Positions 1 to 5,281 of a stretch of 5,572 bases of DNA are shown here, piece by piece; within the stretch, counting starts at the first letter, position 1; the number at the start of each line of letters is the position of its first letter. Source of the stretch: Acidobacteriaceae bacterium (lineage in GTDB: Bacteria > Acidobacteriota > Terriglobia > Terriglobales > Acidobacteriaceae); NCBI GenBank assembly GCA_003165855.1, contig PMXH01000432.1, positions 1 to 5,572 of the forward strand. Reading direction: 5' to 3'. The notes beneath the pieces are model-generated. The model searched no databases, was not told where the DNA came from, and saw only the letters and a program-made list of their open reading frames with translations. Position numbers and translations under genes: made by a program.

Positions 1-45
1 TTTTTCAACACCCACGCCTGTTACATAAACCACCTCAAGTCTTTA

Positions 46-81
46 GCAAGAAAGAAAGGCCGCCTCATTACGGGACGGCCT
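46..81 (-). terminator. Probable intrinsic terminator of the GloVer/Kelch gene
   Basis: Read on the minus strand, a 6-bp GC-rich stem (57-62 pairs with 76-81, AGGCCG/CGGCCT, 13-nt loop) is followed at once by the T-rich tract TTCTTTCTTGC (56 down to 46). It starts 23 nt after the stop codon of the minus-strand gene, where a terminator is expected. A competing 6-bp stem, CGCCTC (61-66) with GAGGCG (84-89), shares two bases with the first, so only one can form at a time. The T-tract is interrupted by C, so efficiency is uncertain. Confidence 0.6.
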
Positions 82-104
82 GGGAGGCGAGATGAATCGC
101 AAAT

Positions 105-2360
105 CTACGGCTGATAAATCTGCACGTAGTTGTCTGCTGTCGTCCCGTTGTTCGGTGTGCCCCCAAAGCAGTACAATTGGCCGTTCGCCACGGTCGAACC
201 CGACCACTCCACCGCGTTTGGAATCGAGAGCAGCGTCGTCCACTTGTCGGCATTAAGGTTGAAGGATTCGGTTAGACTGATCACTCCCCCGCCTGGGTTA
301 TTTCCTCCCGCCAGATACAACTGGCCGGAAATCGCCGCAAAGCACGGTCCGCCTCTCGCCGTCGGATCTGCCGTCAGTTCGCTCCACGTGTTGGTCGAAA
401 CGTCATAGGCCTCGGTGTCGCCCGTGGGCCCCGAATTTGTATCTCCGTCAGAGGAGACGATCGTGGTTCCCAGTAGTCCCCCGGTCGTCTCCGACCTGCC
501 AACCAGCAGCGGGGACTCTTCGGTCCACGTGTCGGTTGTCGTGTCATACTTTTCGAGATTGTCGAGTCTCAACGTCGTTCCATTTCCACCCATGACGTAG
601 ATCGACTTCCCATCCACCACCGCCGCGGGAATGCTCCCGCGCGCAATCGGCATCGGCGTTTTTGTGGACCACGTGTTGGTCGCCGGATCATAGGCTTGCA
701 CTGTGTCGGTAAAGGTTGTGTTGGTTGGCGAACCACCAATCACGTACAGGATGCCCGCCACCACGGCGTACGCCGCGCACCCCACCGGCGTCGGCATCGC
801 CGCGGCCGTGCTCCACGTATTGTTCGCTGTGTTGTACACCTGATTGTTGCCCACCGGGACGGTGCCGTTCCCGCCTCCCACCACATAAATCTTTCCCCCG
901 ATGAATCCCACTGCCGGACAGATCACCGGCACCGGTATCGCCGCGCCCTGGCCCCACGAGTTGTGAACCGTAAACGTCTTCGTGCTGGTCAGCGTGGTTG
1001 AGCCGGTGGTCACAGTCACATAGCCATCCACCGCTCCTGTTGGCACCGTCGCCGTCAGATAAGTTGTTCCCGTCAGCGTGGTCTTCGTTGCCTGCACTCC
1101 GTTGAATTTCACCACCGATGACGACGAGAATCCCTGCCCAAAGATACCGACCTGCGATCCCACCTTTCCCGACGTGCTCGACAACCTGATAAATGGCTTC
1201 GCGCCAATGTTCAGGCTGTAGAAAACTCCACATCCCGAGCCCCCGCACAAACTCGTATTGCCTCCCTGGTAGGTGACGCCATAGAGAATTCCATTCGTGT
1301 TCTGCTTCAACGGAGAACTCGGATCCGCTCCGTTCGCCCCACCGAAACTGTACAGAAGCTTGAACGTCCCGCTGGTCGAGATGCTGTAAAGCGTTCCTGC
1401 ATTCGACGCCCCACCGATCTGCGCCCCGCCATAGAGAGTCCCGCTGGACGCCTGCATCAGGCCAGAGGGCGCGCCCCCGTCGGTGCTGCTTCCGGTGAAG
1501 TTATAGAGCACGGAGTAGGTGCCAGTGGTCGAGCACTTGAAGACCACGCCCTTATTGGAGGTTCCGCCCGCGTAGGCGACTCCATAAAGATTGCCGTCGG
1601 TGCCTTGGATCAGCGCCGAGTACGCCTGGTTTCCATCCGATCCGGCGAAGCTGTGAACAGTCGTGACCGCGCCCGACGGCGTCATCTTGAATATCTCGCC
1701 ATCGCCATTCGCTCCGCCGCTCTCGGTCACGCCGTAGAAGTTGCCATCGGTGGCTTGAATCAGGGCAGCTGTCACGTTACTGCCGTCGGTGAACGTATAC
1801 AGGGTGGTCAGTGTGCCGGTGCTGGTGAGCTTGTAAATGGTGCTCAGACTGCCGAAGCCGCAAACCGTGGTCGTTGTTCCGTAGTAGTTGCCGTCCGTCC
1901 CCTCAATCGGTCCCGCCCACGGACATGCCCCGTCGCCGGAGTTTCCAAAGTAGTGCAGAGCGGTGCCTGTGCCGGTCGGCGTTACTTGCCACGCGGTCCC
2001 CGGGCCTTCGCCGTTCAACTTTGTGGTCCCGTAGTAGTTGCCGTCGGAACCAAGGGTCACGCCGCTCAGGGGATCGTTCCCCGGATCGTAGTTAAACGAG
2101 AAAACCAGGGTCATCGTGCCCGATGGAGACACGTTAAACACGGTGCCGACATTGCCGACTCCGCCGCCAATTGAGGTCGTGTAAAGACTGCCGTCGCGCC
2201 CTTGGGCAATCGCACCATACGGCACAATCGGATCCAGTGAGACGTTGCCGAACGTGTAGAGCACCTTATAGGTCTGCGCTTGCGCCGAAATCGCGCCGGC
2301 AATCAATGCCAGGCAGAAAACCACAGCAAGAACGAAACGGGCAATGTGGCGCGTAGACAT
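105..2360 (-). CDS. Secreted GloVer-repeat / TIG / Kelch double beta-propeller protein
   Basis: A 751-residue predicted exported protein of unknown function. Residues 1-28 are a signal peptide: basic start, hydrophobic core and an AQA cleavage site before Q29. Residues 31-384 hold seven repeats of about 50 residues with the GloVer signature (TIGR03803 type), such as DGNxYGxT, then GxxFxxxxxGxxxxLYxF. Residues 386-465 resemble a TIG/IPT immunoglobulin-like fold (GxxGxxVGIFGQGF, VKFNG, TATVP). Residues 467-749 hold six Kelch repeats, with GG doublets, a conserved Y and NTWS-type tryptophans. The fourth Kelch repeat lacks the GG doublet and has SSDGD. The start is placed at 2360 rather than the in-frame ATG at 2393, because AGGAG lies 8 nt upstream and the signal peptide then starts at residue 1. 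The protein ends right after the last Kelch strand, with no visible sorting signal or membrane anchor. It probably acts outside the cytoplasm as a binding or recognition scaffold (inference). No catalytic motif is seen. Confidence 0.93.
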   Translation of the reverse strand: MSTRHIARFVLAVVFCLALIAGAISAQAQTYKVLYTFGNVSLDPIVPYGAIAQGRDGSLYTTSIGGGVGNVGTVFNVSPSGTMTLVFSFNYDPGNDPLSGVTLGSDGNYYGTTKLNGEGPGTAWQVTPTGTGTALHYFGNSGDGACPWAGPIEGTDGNYYGTTTTVCGFGSLSTIYKLTSTGTLTTLYTFTDGSNVTAALIQATDGNFYGVTESGGANGDGEIFKMTPSGAVTTVHSFAGSDGNQAYSALIQGTDGNLYGVAYAGGTSNKGVVFKCSTTGTYSVLYNFTGSSTDGGAPSGLMQASSGTLYGGAQIGGASNAGTLYSISTSGTFKLLYSFGGANGADPSSPLKQNTNGILYGVTYQGGNTSLCGGSGCGVFYSLNIGAKPFIRLSSTSGKVGSQVGIFGQGFSSSSVVKFNGVQATKTTLTGTTYLTATVPTGAVDGYVTVTTGSTTLTSTKTFTVHNSWGQGAAIPVPVICPAVGFIGGKIYVVGGGNGTVPVGNNQVYNTANNTWSTAAAMPTPVGCAAYAVVAGILYVIGGSPTNTTFTDTVQAYDPATNTWSTKTPMPIARGSIPAAVVDGKSIYVMGGNGTTLRLDNLEKYDTTTDTWTEESPLLVGRSETTGGLLGTTIVSSDGDTNSGPTGDTEAYDVSTNTWSELTADPTARGGPCFAAISGQLYLAGGNNPGGGVISLTESFNLNADKWTTLLSIPNAVEWSGSTVANGQLYCFGGTPNNGTTADNYVQIYQP

Positions 2361-2373
2361 CAGTATTTCTCCT
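2361..2373 (-). promoter_or_regulatory. Shine-Dalgarno that sets the start of the GloVer/Kelch gene
   Basis: On the minus strand AGGAG (plus-strand CTCCT, 2369-2373) lies 8 nt before the ATG at 2360. The alternative in-frame ATG at 2393 would add 11 residues (MSEINNLGEIL) ahead of the signal peptide, and this ribosome site would then lie inside the coding sequence. The downstream start is therefore preferred. Confidence 0.85.
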
Positions 2374-2434
2374 AAATTGTTGATTTCAGACATTTCAACA
2401 GCCCTGGGTGTGGCCCATACTTCCTATCCAGACG

Positions 2435-2446
2435 GCCCGTTCGGGC
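2435..2446. promoter_or_regulatory. Candidate operator: inverted repeat beside a -35-like box
   Basis: GCCCG-TT-CGGGC is a perfect 5-bp dyad with a 2-bp centre. On the minus strand it lies 2 bp downstream of TTGACC, where the spacer of a promoter for the GloVer/Kelch gene would be. A recognisable -10 is missing: the best match is GATAGG at a 20-bp spacing, 3 of 6 consensus bases. MerR-family regulators bind dyads inside long 19-20 bp spacers, and the neighbouring regulator has a MerR-like HTH, so the arrangement is suggestive only. Confidence 0.3.
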
Positions 2447-2505
2447 GAGGTCAAATGGTTCTGGGACGCGCTATACTATGGCGGCCTAGCTCCCCGCCGG
2501 CAAGA

Positions 2506-2540
2506 GACGTGTCGTGCCGTTTAGGGCCATGACGTGTCAT
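2506..2540. repeat. Direct repeat GACGTGTC x2 before the regulator start
   Basis: Two identical 8-mers, at 2506-2513 and 2531-2538, are 25 bp apart start to start, and the second ends 6 bp before the ATG at 2545. The second lies inside a wider dyad, ATGAC-GT-GTCAT (2529-2540), and each copy is itself a GAC-GT-GTC half-dyad. The position suits an operator for autoregulation, or an RNA hairpin close to the start codon. An 8-mer pair could still be chance. Confidence 0.35.
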
Positions 2541-2544
2541 TTCT

Positions 2545-4431
2545 ATGGCATCGAGTCGCGAACCACTCCCTGGGAAGCGCTTGGACTCGTGGAAGGAGAT
2601 TGCCTCCTTCCTGGGCCGCGCCGAACGTACGGTCAAGCGCTGGGAAACCGAGCGCGGACTGCCGGTGCATCGTCTGCCCGGCGGCGGCCGCAGCGCTGTC
2701 TTCGCCTATGCCAACGAATTAGTCGACTGGCTTAAGGGACGCAGCGATGAACTCGACGCCGACGATTCGTCTTCCGCAGAAGTTGACGAGCCCAAAACAG
2801 ATCTCGCGCGAGCGACCGTGCAGTCGGCCCCGAAGGTGCCAGTCGTCACCCTCGCTCCGGCGATCGCAGCAGAGACGACTCCGCCGCCCACCAACTGGCC
2901 TCCTGCCCGTCTCGCCGCCTGGACTGTTCCCCTTTTGCTCGTCGCCGCACTCATCCTGACTTTCACCTCGGCCCGGCACCCGTTCCGCTTCAAATCCCAA
3001 AGCCAGCCCACAAATGCCCAGGCCAAGGATCTCTATCTTCCCGCCGATTCCGTAGCTGTGCTCCCCTTCACCAACGTGAATGGAGACCTGGATGCCGACT
3101 ATCTCAGCGATGGCATCACCGAATCCCTCATCGGCGAACTCGCCCACATTCCCCAACTGAAAGTCCGCTCCCGCGACTCCGTCTTTCGCTACAAAGGCAA
3201 AGACGTAGACATTCAGACCATCGGCACCAGCCTCGGAGCCTCGGTTCTTGTCAGCGGACGGATGATGCGGAAGGGCAATACGATCGAAATCAGCACCGAG
3301 ATCACCAACACCCGCGACAATACCGAAATCTGGGGCCACCGCTATTCGGGCAAAACCAGCGACCTGATTTCGTTGCAGCAGCAGATGGCCGGCGACATTG
3401 CAGAGAAACTGCGCTCGTCGCTCACCAGCGCCGACAAGCTGCAGATCACTAGACAGGGCACACAGGATTCCGAAGCTTACTCCTTATATCTAAAGGGACG
3501 TTACGCCTGGAATAAGCGAACTCGCGCCGATCTCGAAACCGCCATCTCCTATTTCAATCAGGCCATCGCCAGAGACCATGGCTACGCTCTCGCCTATTCC
3601 GGCATCGCCGAAGCCTACTCTGTTCTGCATTTTTTCGACGTCAATCCCGGAGAAACCTTCCCCAAGTCCAATGCCGCTGCCCGCAGAGCATTGGAACTTG
3701 ACCCGACCATGGCGCGTCCACATGCTGTGTTGGGCAACAGCGAGATGGAGTACGACTGGGATTTCGCCGGCGGCGAATCCGAATTCAAGAAAGCCATCGA
3801 ACTCGATCCCAGCGACGCCACCGCTCATCAGTGGTATGGAGAGAAGCTGAGCCTGCTCGGTCGCCATCAGGAAGCCATCGCCGAAATCAATCGCGCTCAC
3901 GAACTCGATCCTCTGTCGCCCGTCATCACCCGCGTGCTCGGCGGCGTCTTAGCCGAAGCCGGTCAATACGATCAGGGCATCGCCGTCTGTAAGCAACTGA
4001 CTCAAGACAGTCCCTCCTTCGCCATCGCCCACGACTGCCTCTTCTACGCATACTGGTACAAGCGCATGTACCCGCAGGCCATCGAGGAATGGAGTACGTA
4101 TGGCCGAATGATCGGCGTCGCAGCCAACATGGAGAATGCCGCTGCCCTGGAGCACGGCTTTCGTGCCGGAGGATGGCCCCAGGGTCTGACCGAAGTCATT
4201 GCCGTCCACGAAAACCGCCGCAAGAACGGCGGCTATGCTTCACCATTTGAAATCGCACGCTTCTACGCCGACCGCCGAGATAAGGAAAAAGCCTTCGAGT
4301 GGCTCGACATCGCCTATCGCGAACGCGACAGCCTGCTCATCGGCTTAAACATTTATCCCCAGTTCAGCTCAGTCCGTTCCGACCCCCGCTTCGCCGTCCT
4401 GGAAACCAAAATCGGCCTGCCCAAGAACTGA
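2545..4431 (+). CDS. Membrane one-component regulator: MerR-like HTH, FlgO/TolB-like domain, TPRs
   Basis: A 628-residue protein. Residues 12-64 form a winged-HTH of MerR/excisionase type: LDSWKEIASFLGR, recognition helix near 26-38 (AERTVKRWETERG), wing VHRLPGGGRS, then a helix ending DWLKG. Residues 66-118 are an acidic to proline-rich linker. Residues 124-141 are one hydrophobic membrane helix. Residues 167-297 resemble the FlgO/TolB N-terminal fold (SVAVLPFTN, YLSDGITESLIGEL, VLVSGRM, EIWGHRY). Residues 309-524 contain about six TPR units (for example AIAEINRAHELDPL), and 565-627 carry the terminal helix pair with FEWLDIAYRERDS and VRSDPRF often seen in this class. The layout recalls CadC/ToxR-like regulators: cytoplasmic DNA binding and a periplasmic sensor or assembly domain. 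The ligand and target genes are unknown. An in-frame TGA at 2530 makes 2545 the only upstream ATG. No strong Shine-Dalgarno lies within 12 nt, and the nearest purine run is AGGG at 2523. The gene is divergent from the secreted double-propeller gene. Confidence 0.93.
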   Translation: MASSREPLPGKRLDSWKEIASFLGRAERTVKRWETERGLPVHRLPGGGRSAVFAYANELVDWLKGRSDELDADDSSSAEVDEPKTDLARATVQSAPKVPVVTLAPAIAAETTPPPTNWPPARLAAWTVPLLLVAALILTFTSARHPFRFKSQSQPTNAQAKDLYLPADSVAVLPFTNVNGDLDADYLSDGITESLIGELAHIPQLKVRSRDSVFRYKGKDVDIQTIGTSLGASVLVSGRMMRKGNTIEISTEITNTRDNTEIWGHRYSGKTSDLISLQQQMAGDIAEKLRSSLTSADKLQITRQGTQDSEAYSLYLKGRYAWNKRTRADLETAISYFNQAIARDHGYALAYSGIAEAYSVLHFFDVNPGETFPKSNAAARRALELDPTMARPHAVLGNSEMEYDWDFAGGESEFKKAIELDPSDATAHQWYGEKLSLLGRHQEAIAEINRAHELDPLSPVITRVLGGVLAEAGQYDQGIAVCKQLTQDSPSFAIAHDCLFYAYWYKRMYPQAIEEWSTYGRMIGVAANMENAAALEHGFRAGGWPQGLTEVIAVHENRRKNGGYASPFEIARFYADRRDKEKAFEWLDIAYRERDSLLIGLNIYPQFSSVRSDPRFAVLETKIGLPKN

Positions 4432-4446
4432 TCCCAAACTGCAGCA

Positions 4447-4480
4447 TTGTCATTCCGACCAACGGGAGGAATCTGCTGTG
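4447..4480. repeat. Dispersed-repeat remnant (TGTCATTCCGACC...GGAGGAATCTGC)
   Basis: This starts 16 nt after the regulator stop. ATTCC (4452-4456) can pair with GGAAT (4468-4472) around an 11-nt loop. The wording matches, from memory, a short repeat type common in acidobacterial intergenic DNA, where a longer central part separates the two arms. Here the centre is short, suggesting a shortened copy. Family membership needs a genome comparison. Confidence 0.45.
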
Positions 4481-4516
4481 ACCCCCGGAAGAACGACCAT
4501 GATTCCCACCCAACAC

Positions 4517-4550
4517 TGTCATCCTGAGGCGCCGCCCTTCGGCGCCGATC
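4517..4550. repeat. Second repeat remnant with a 7-bp GC hairpin
   Basis: It begins TGTCATCCTGAG, echoing the TGTCATTCC start of the element about 70 nt upstream. It contains a perfect stem, GGCGCCG (4528-4534) with CGGCGCC (4540-4546), around loop CCCTT. No T-tract follows on either strand, so it does not look like an intrinsic terminator. It could still slow 3' exonucleases on the regulator transcript (inference). Confidence 0.5.
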
Positions 4551-4590
4551 CCTGCACTCTGCCAGCACCGCCGATACACAAGTTTCGTAT

Positions 4591-4654
4591 CAGGGCACGA
4601 CTTCAGTCGTGCCGTAAAGCGTCAAAAAAATTCCGGCTTCAGCCGCTGAGGGAA
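4591..4654. repeat. REP/BIME-like pair of TTCA-tipped hairpins
   Basis: Two hairpins lie 20 nt apart. The first is an 8-bp perfect stem, GGCACGAC (4594-4601) with GTCGTGCC (4606-4613), and a TTCA loop. The second is CGGC (4634-4637) with GCCG (4642-4645), again with a TTCA loop, flanked by TTC (4631-4633) and GAA (4652-4654) that could add an outer stem. The wording around CAGGGCACGACTTCAG resembles repeats I recall from acidobacterial genomes. Paired palindromes of this kind are typical of REP/BIME elements moved by RAYT transposases. No transposase is present in this window. Confidence 0.55.
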
Positions 4655-4713
4655 TCGCGTCTCAAGAGAACAAAATTTATATTCACAGATTATGATGTCC
4701 GGCGAAACGTATA

Positions 4714-4745
4714 GGCGAGCACCGCCGATGCATTCGCCCTTTTTT
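4714..4745 (+). terminator. Intrinsic terminator, plus strand, downstream of the regulator
   Basis: GGCGAGCA (4714-4721) pairs with TGC (4729-4731) and TCGCC (4734-4738), with a 2-nt AT bulge and a 7-nt loop. It is followed by C and six T (4740-4745). An alternative 6-bp outer stem, GGCGAA (4701-4706) with TTCGCC (4733-4738), ends at the same T-tract. It lies 283 nt after the regulator stop codon and no gene intervenes, so it most likely ends that transcript and leaves a long, structured 3' UTR. The two competing stems could also form alternative structures. Confidence 0.65.
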
Positions 4746-4836
4746 CGCCGCGAACAAGCGGAGAACAAAAACAGACGCCCTCTAACCCGCCCTAACCCCC
4801 TGATTCCAAGCGACTTCTGCTATCGTACATACACAT
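4746..4836. other. Gene-free spacer with a small hairpin and CCCTAACC-type tandem repeat
   Basis: No plausible coding sequence is seen. CCGC (4748-4751) can pair with GCGG (4758-4761). Around 4778-4800 there is an imperfect tandem repeat of CGCCCTCTAACC and CGCCCTAACCCC. The stretch just before 4837 is A/T-richer, but I see no convincing -35/-10 pair. Confidence 0.4.
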
Positions 4837-4922
4837 TTGTGCATAAGAGTGTTCCTTCAGGAACACTGTGAAAATATGCAACAATCCCGCTGACCTTGAA
4901 GGTCGGATGGTGCGTTAAACGC
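4837..4922. other. Structured element: bulged stem with TTCA hairpin, then two more hairpins
   Basis: TTGT (4837-4840) pairs with ACAA (4881-4884) and GCAT (4841-4844) with ATGC (4876-4879), with A4880 bulged. Inside is a perfect 7-bp hairpin, GTGTTCC (4849-4855) with GGAACAC (4860-4866), loop TTCA. Next come GACCT (4892-4896) with AGGTC (4900-4904), loop TGA, and GCGTT-A-AACGC (4912-4922). Nested stems suggest folding as RNA or cruciform DNA. Strand and function are unknown. It could be a repeat remnant or a small non-coding RNA. Confidence 0.4.
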
Positions 4923-4947
4923 AGGTGTTGTTGTCGGCTGAGGCTAG

Positions 4948-5019
4948 GGTGTGACTTCAAACACCGTTCCGAACCCAAACGTGCCGCCGCCAAGCAAAGC
5001 GGCTGAAGCAGGCTTGCTT
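4948..5019. repeat. Further palindromes, including a GACTTCA-loop hairpin
   Basis: GGTGT (4948-4952) pairs with ACACC (4961-4965) around GACTTCAA. GCCGC (4986-4990) pairs with GCGGC (4999-5003). AAGCA (5006-5010) pairs with TGCTT (5015-5019). Each stem is only 5 bp and weak alone. The clustering and the shared loop motif link them to the other palindromes in the interval. Open frames across this stretch do not look like real proteins. Confidence 0.35.
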
Positions 5020-5075
5020 GCGCAACCCAAGTCGCGTGATTTCGGACTTTCCAAGCCCTCGCCAATCAGGTGGTT

Positions 5076-5140
5076 CGAAAGGGTGTCTGCCGCGACTTCA
5101 TTTTATGCGGCCTTTCGCCCCCTGTTTCGCCTCGGCGGAA
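5076..5140. repeat. Long bulged hairpin with GACTTCA loop and adjacent stem
   Basis: CGAAAG (5076-5081) pairs with CTTTCG (5112-5117), and GCCGC (5089-5093) with GCGGC (5107-5111). The two stems stack on the 3' side and a 7-nt bulge (5082-5088) lies on the 5' side. The 13-nt loop starts GACTTCA. A second stem follows: TTTCGC (5125-5130) with GCGGAA (5135-5140), one G-U pair, loop CTCG. Eleven paired positions in the first structure make it the longest stem in this interval. No T-tract follows. Confidence 0.45.
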
Positions 5141-5281
5141 GATGGTCAGCCAGTATACCTTGCGGACTAGTCGTGACGCGGAAATCTGCAAGGGTTCATC
5201 ACAGGCGAAGAGTTTGCATCACATTCTGTTCCGCTCTTCTTTTCGGCTGGCGAATTCGAGACAGATAATTCTGTACTAGAG
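5141..5281. other. Gene-free spacer between convergent genes
   Basis: No credible gene is seen. Minor structures: CCTTGC (5158-5163) with GCAAGG (5188-5193) around a 24-nt loop, and a perfect ACAGA-TAAT-TCTGT hairpin (5261-5274). Neither has a terminator-like T-tract next to it. Confidence 0.35.

Larger units (their letters stand above)
2361..2544. promoter_or_regulatory. Divergent intergenic control region
   Basis: This 184-bp gap separates two genes transcribed away from each other, so both promoters must lie here or overlap the gene ends. Candidate elements seen: a minus-strand TTGACC resembling a -35 box (2449-2454); a 12-bp inverted repeat GCCCG-TT-CGGGC (2435-2446) just downstream of it; a plus-strand TATACT resembling a -10 box (2472-2477), with no good -35 partner; an inverted repeat GGCGG/CCGCC (2480-2484 and 2494-2498); and two copies of GACGTGTC (2506-2513 and 2531-2538). 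The region's role follows from gene orientation. Assigning any single element is tentative. Confidence 0.6.

Noticed and set aside
384..682. Identical 14-mer CCACGTGTTGGTCG at 384 and 669, considered as a regulatory site
   Set aside because: It encodes the conserved TNTW Kelch strand in two blades and lies inside the coding sequence.
688..1248. 186-codon minus-strand frame inside the Kelch/TIG region
   Set aside because: A Gly/Arg/His-rich shadow of the 751-residue gene on the same strand in another frame.
1879..2045. Repeated DNA word GTAGTAGTTGCCGTC 150 bp apart, considered as a CRISPR-like or tandem DNA repeat
   Set aside because: It encodes the DGNYYG motif in consecutive 50-residue GloVer repeats, so it is explained by the protein repeat.
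1605..2174. 189-codon plus-strand frame opposite the GloVer repeats
   Set aside because: An antisense shadow of a repetitive GC-rich gene. The repeat period explains its openness.
2478..2489. Three-codon frame ATG-GCG-GCC-TAG right after the TATACT box
   Set aside because: Too short to judge and without a ribosome site. Most likely chance.
2514..2735. 73-codon plus-strand frame overlapping the regulator start, considered as a leader peptide or translational coupling
   Set aside because: It runs deep into the regulator in another frame, is Arg-rich, and has no conserved features. Coupling cannot be supported from sequence alone.
2719..3339. 206-codon minus-strand frame opposite the regulator
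   Set aside because: A Gly/Asp-rich antisense shadow of the strong plus-strand gene. No domain is recognisable.
4478..4714. 78-codon plus-strand frame downstream of the regulator
   Set aside because: It reads through the dispersed-repeat remnants and the hairpin pair, and looks like translated repeat sequence.
4778..4800. CCCTAACC-type tandem, considered as a telomere-like or origin iteron
   Set aside because: Only two imperfect units and no other origin features.
4820..5065. 81-codon minus-strand frame (begins MARAWKVRNHATWVAQASLL)
   Set aside because: It spans the palindrome cluster. Similar short frames are familiar products of acidobacterial repeat DNA rather than genes, and no ribosome site was identified.
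4951..5268. 105-codon plus-strand frame with a GTG start and GAGG 7 nt upstream
   Set aside because: It starts inside a hairpin, crosses several palindromes, has an Arg-rich unnatural C-terminal half and resembles no family I know. It is more likely an accidental frame through repeats.
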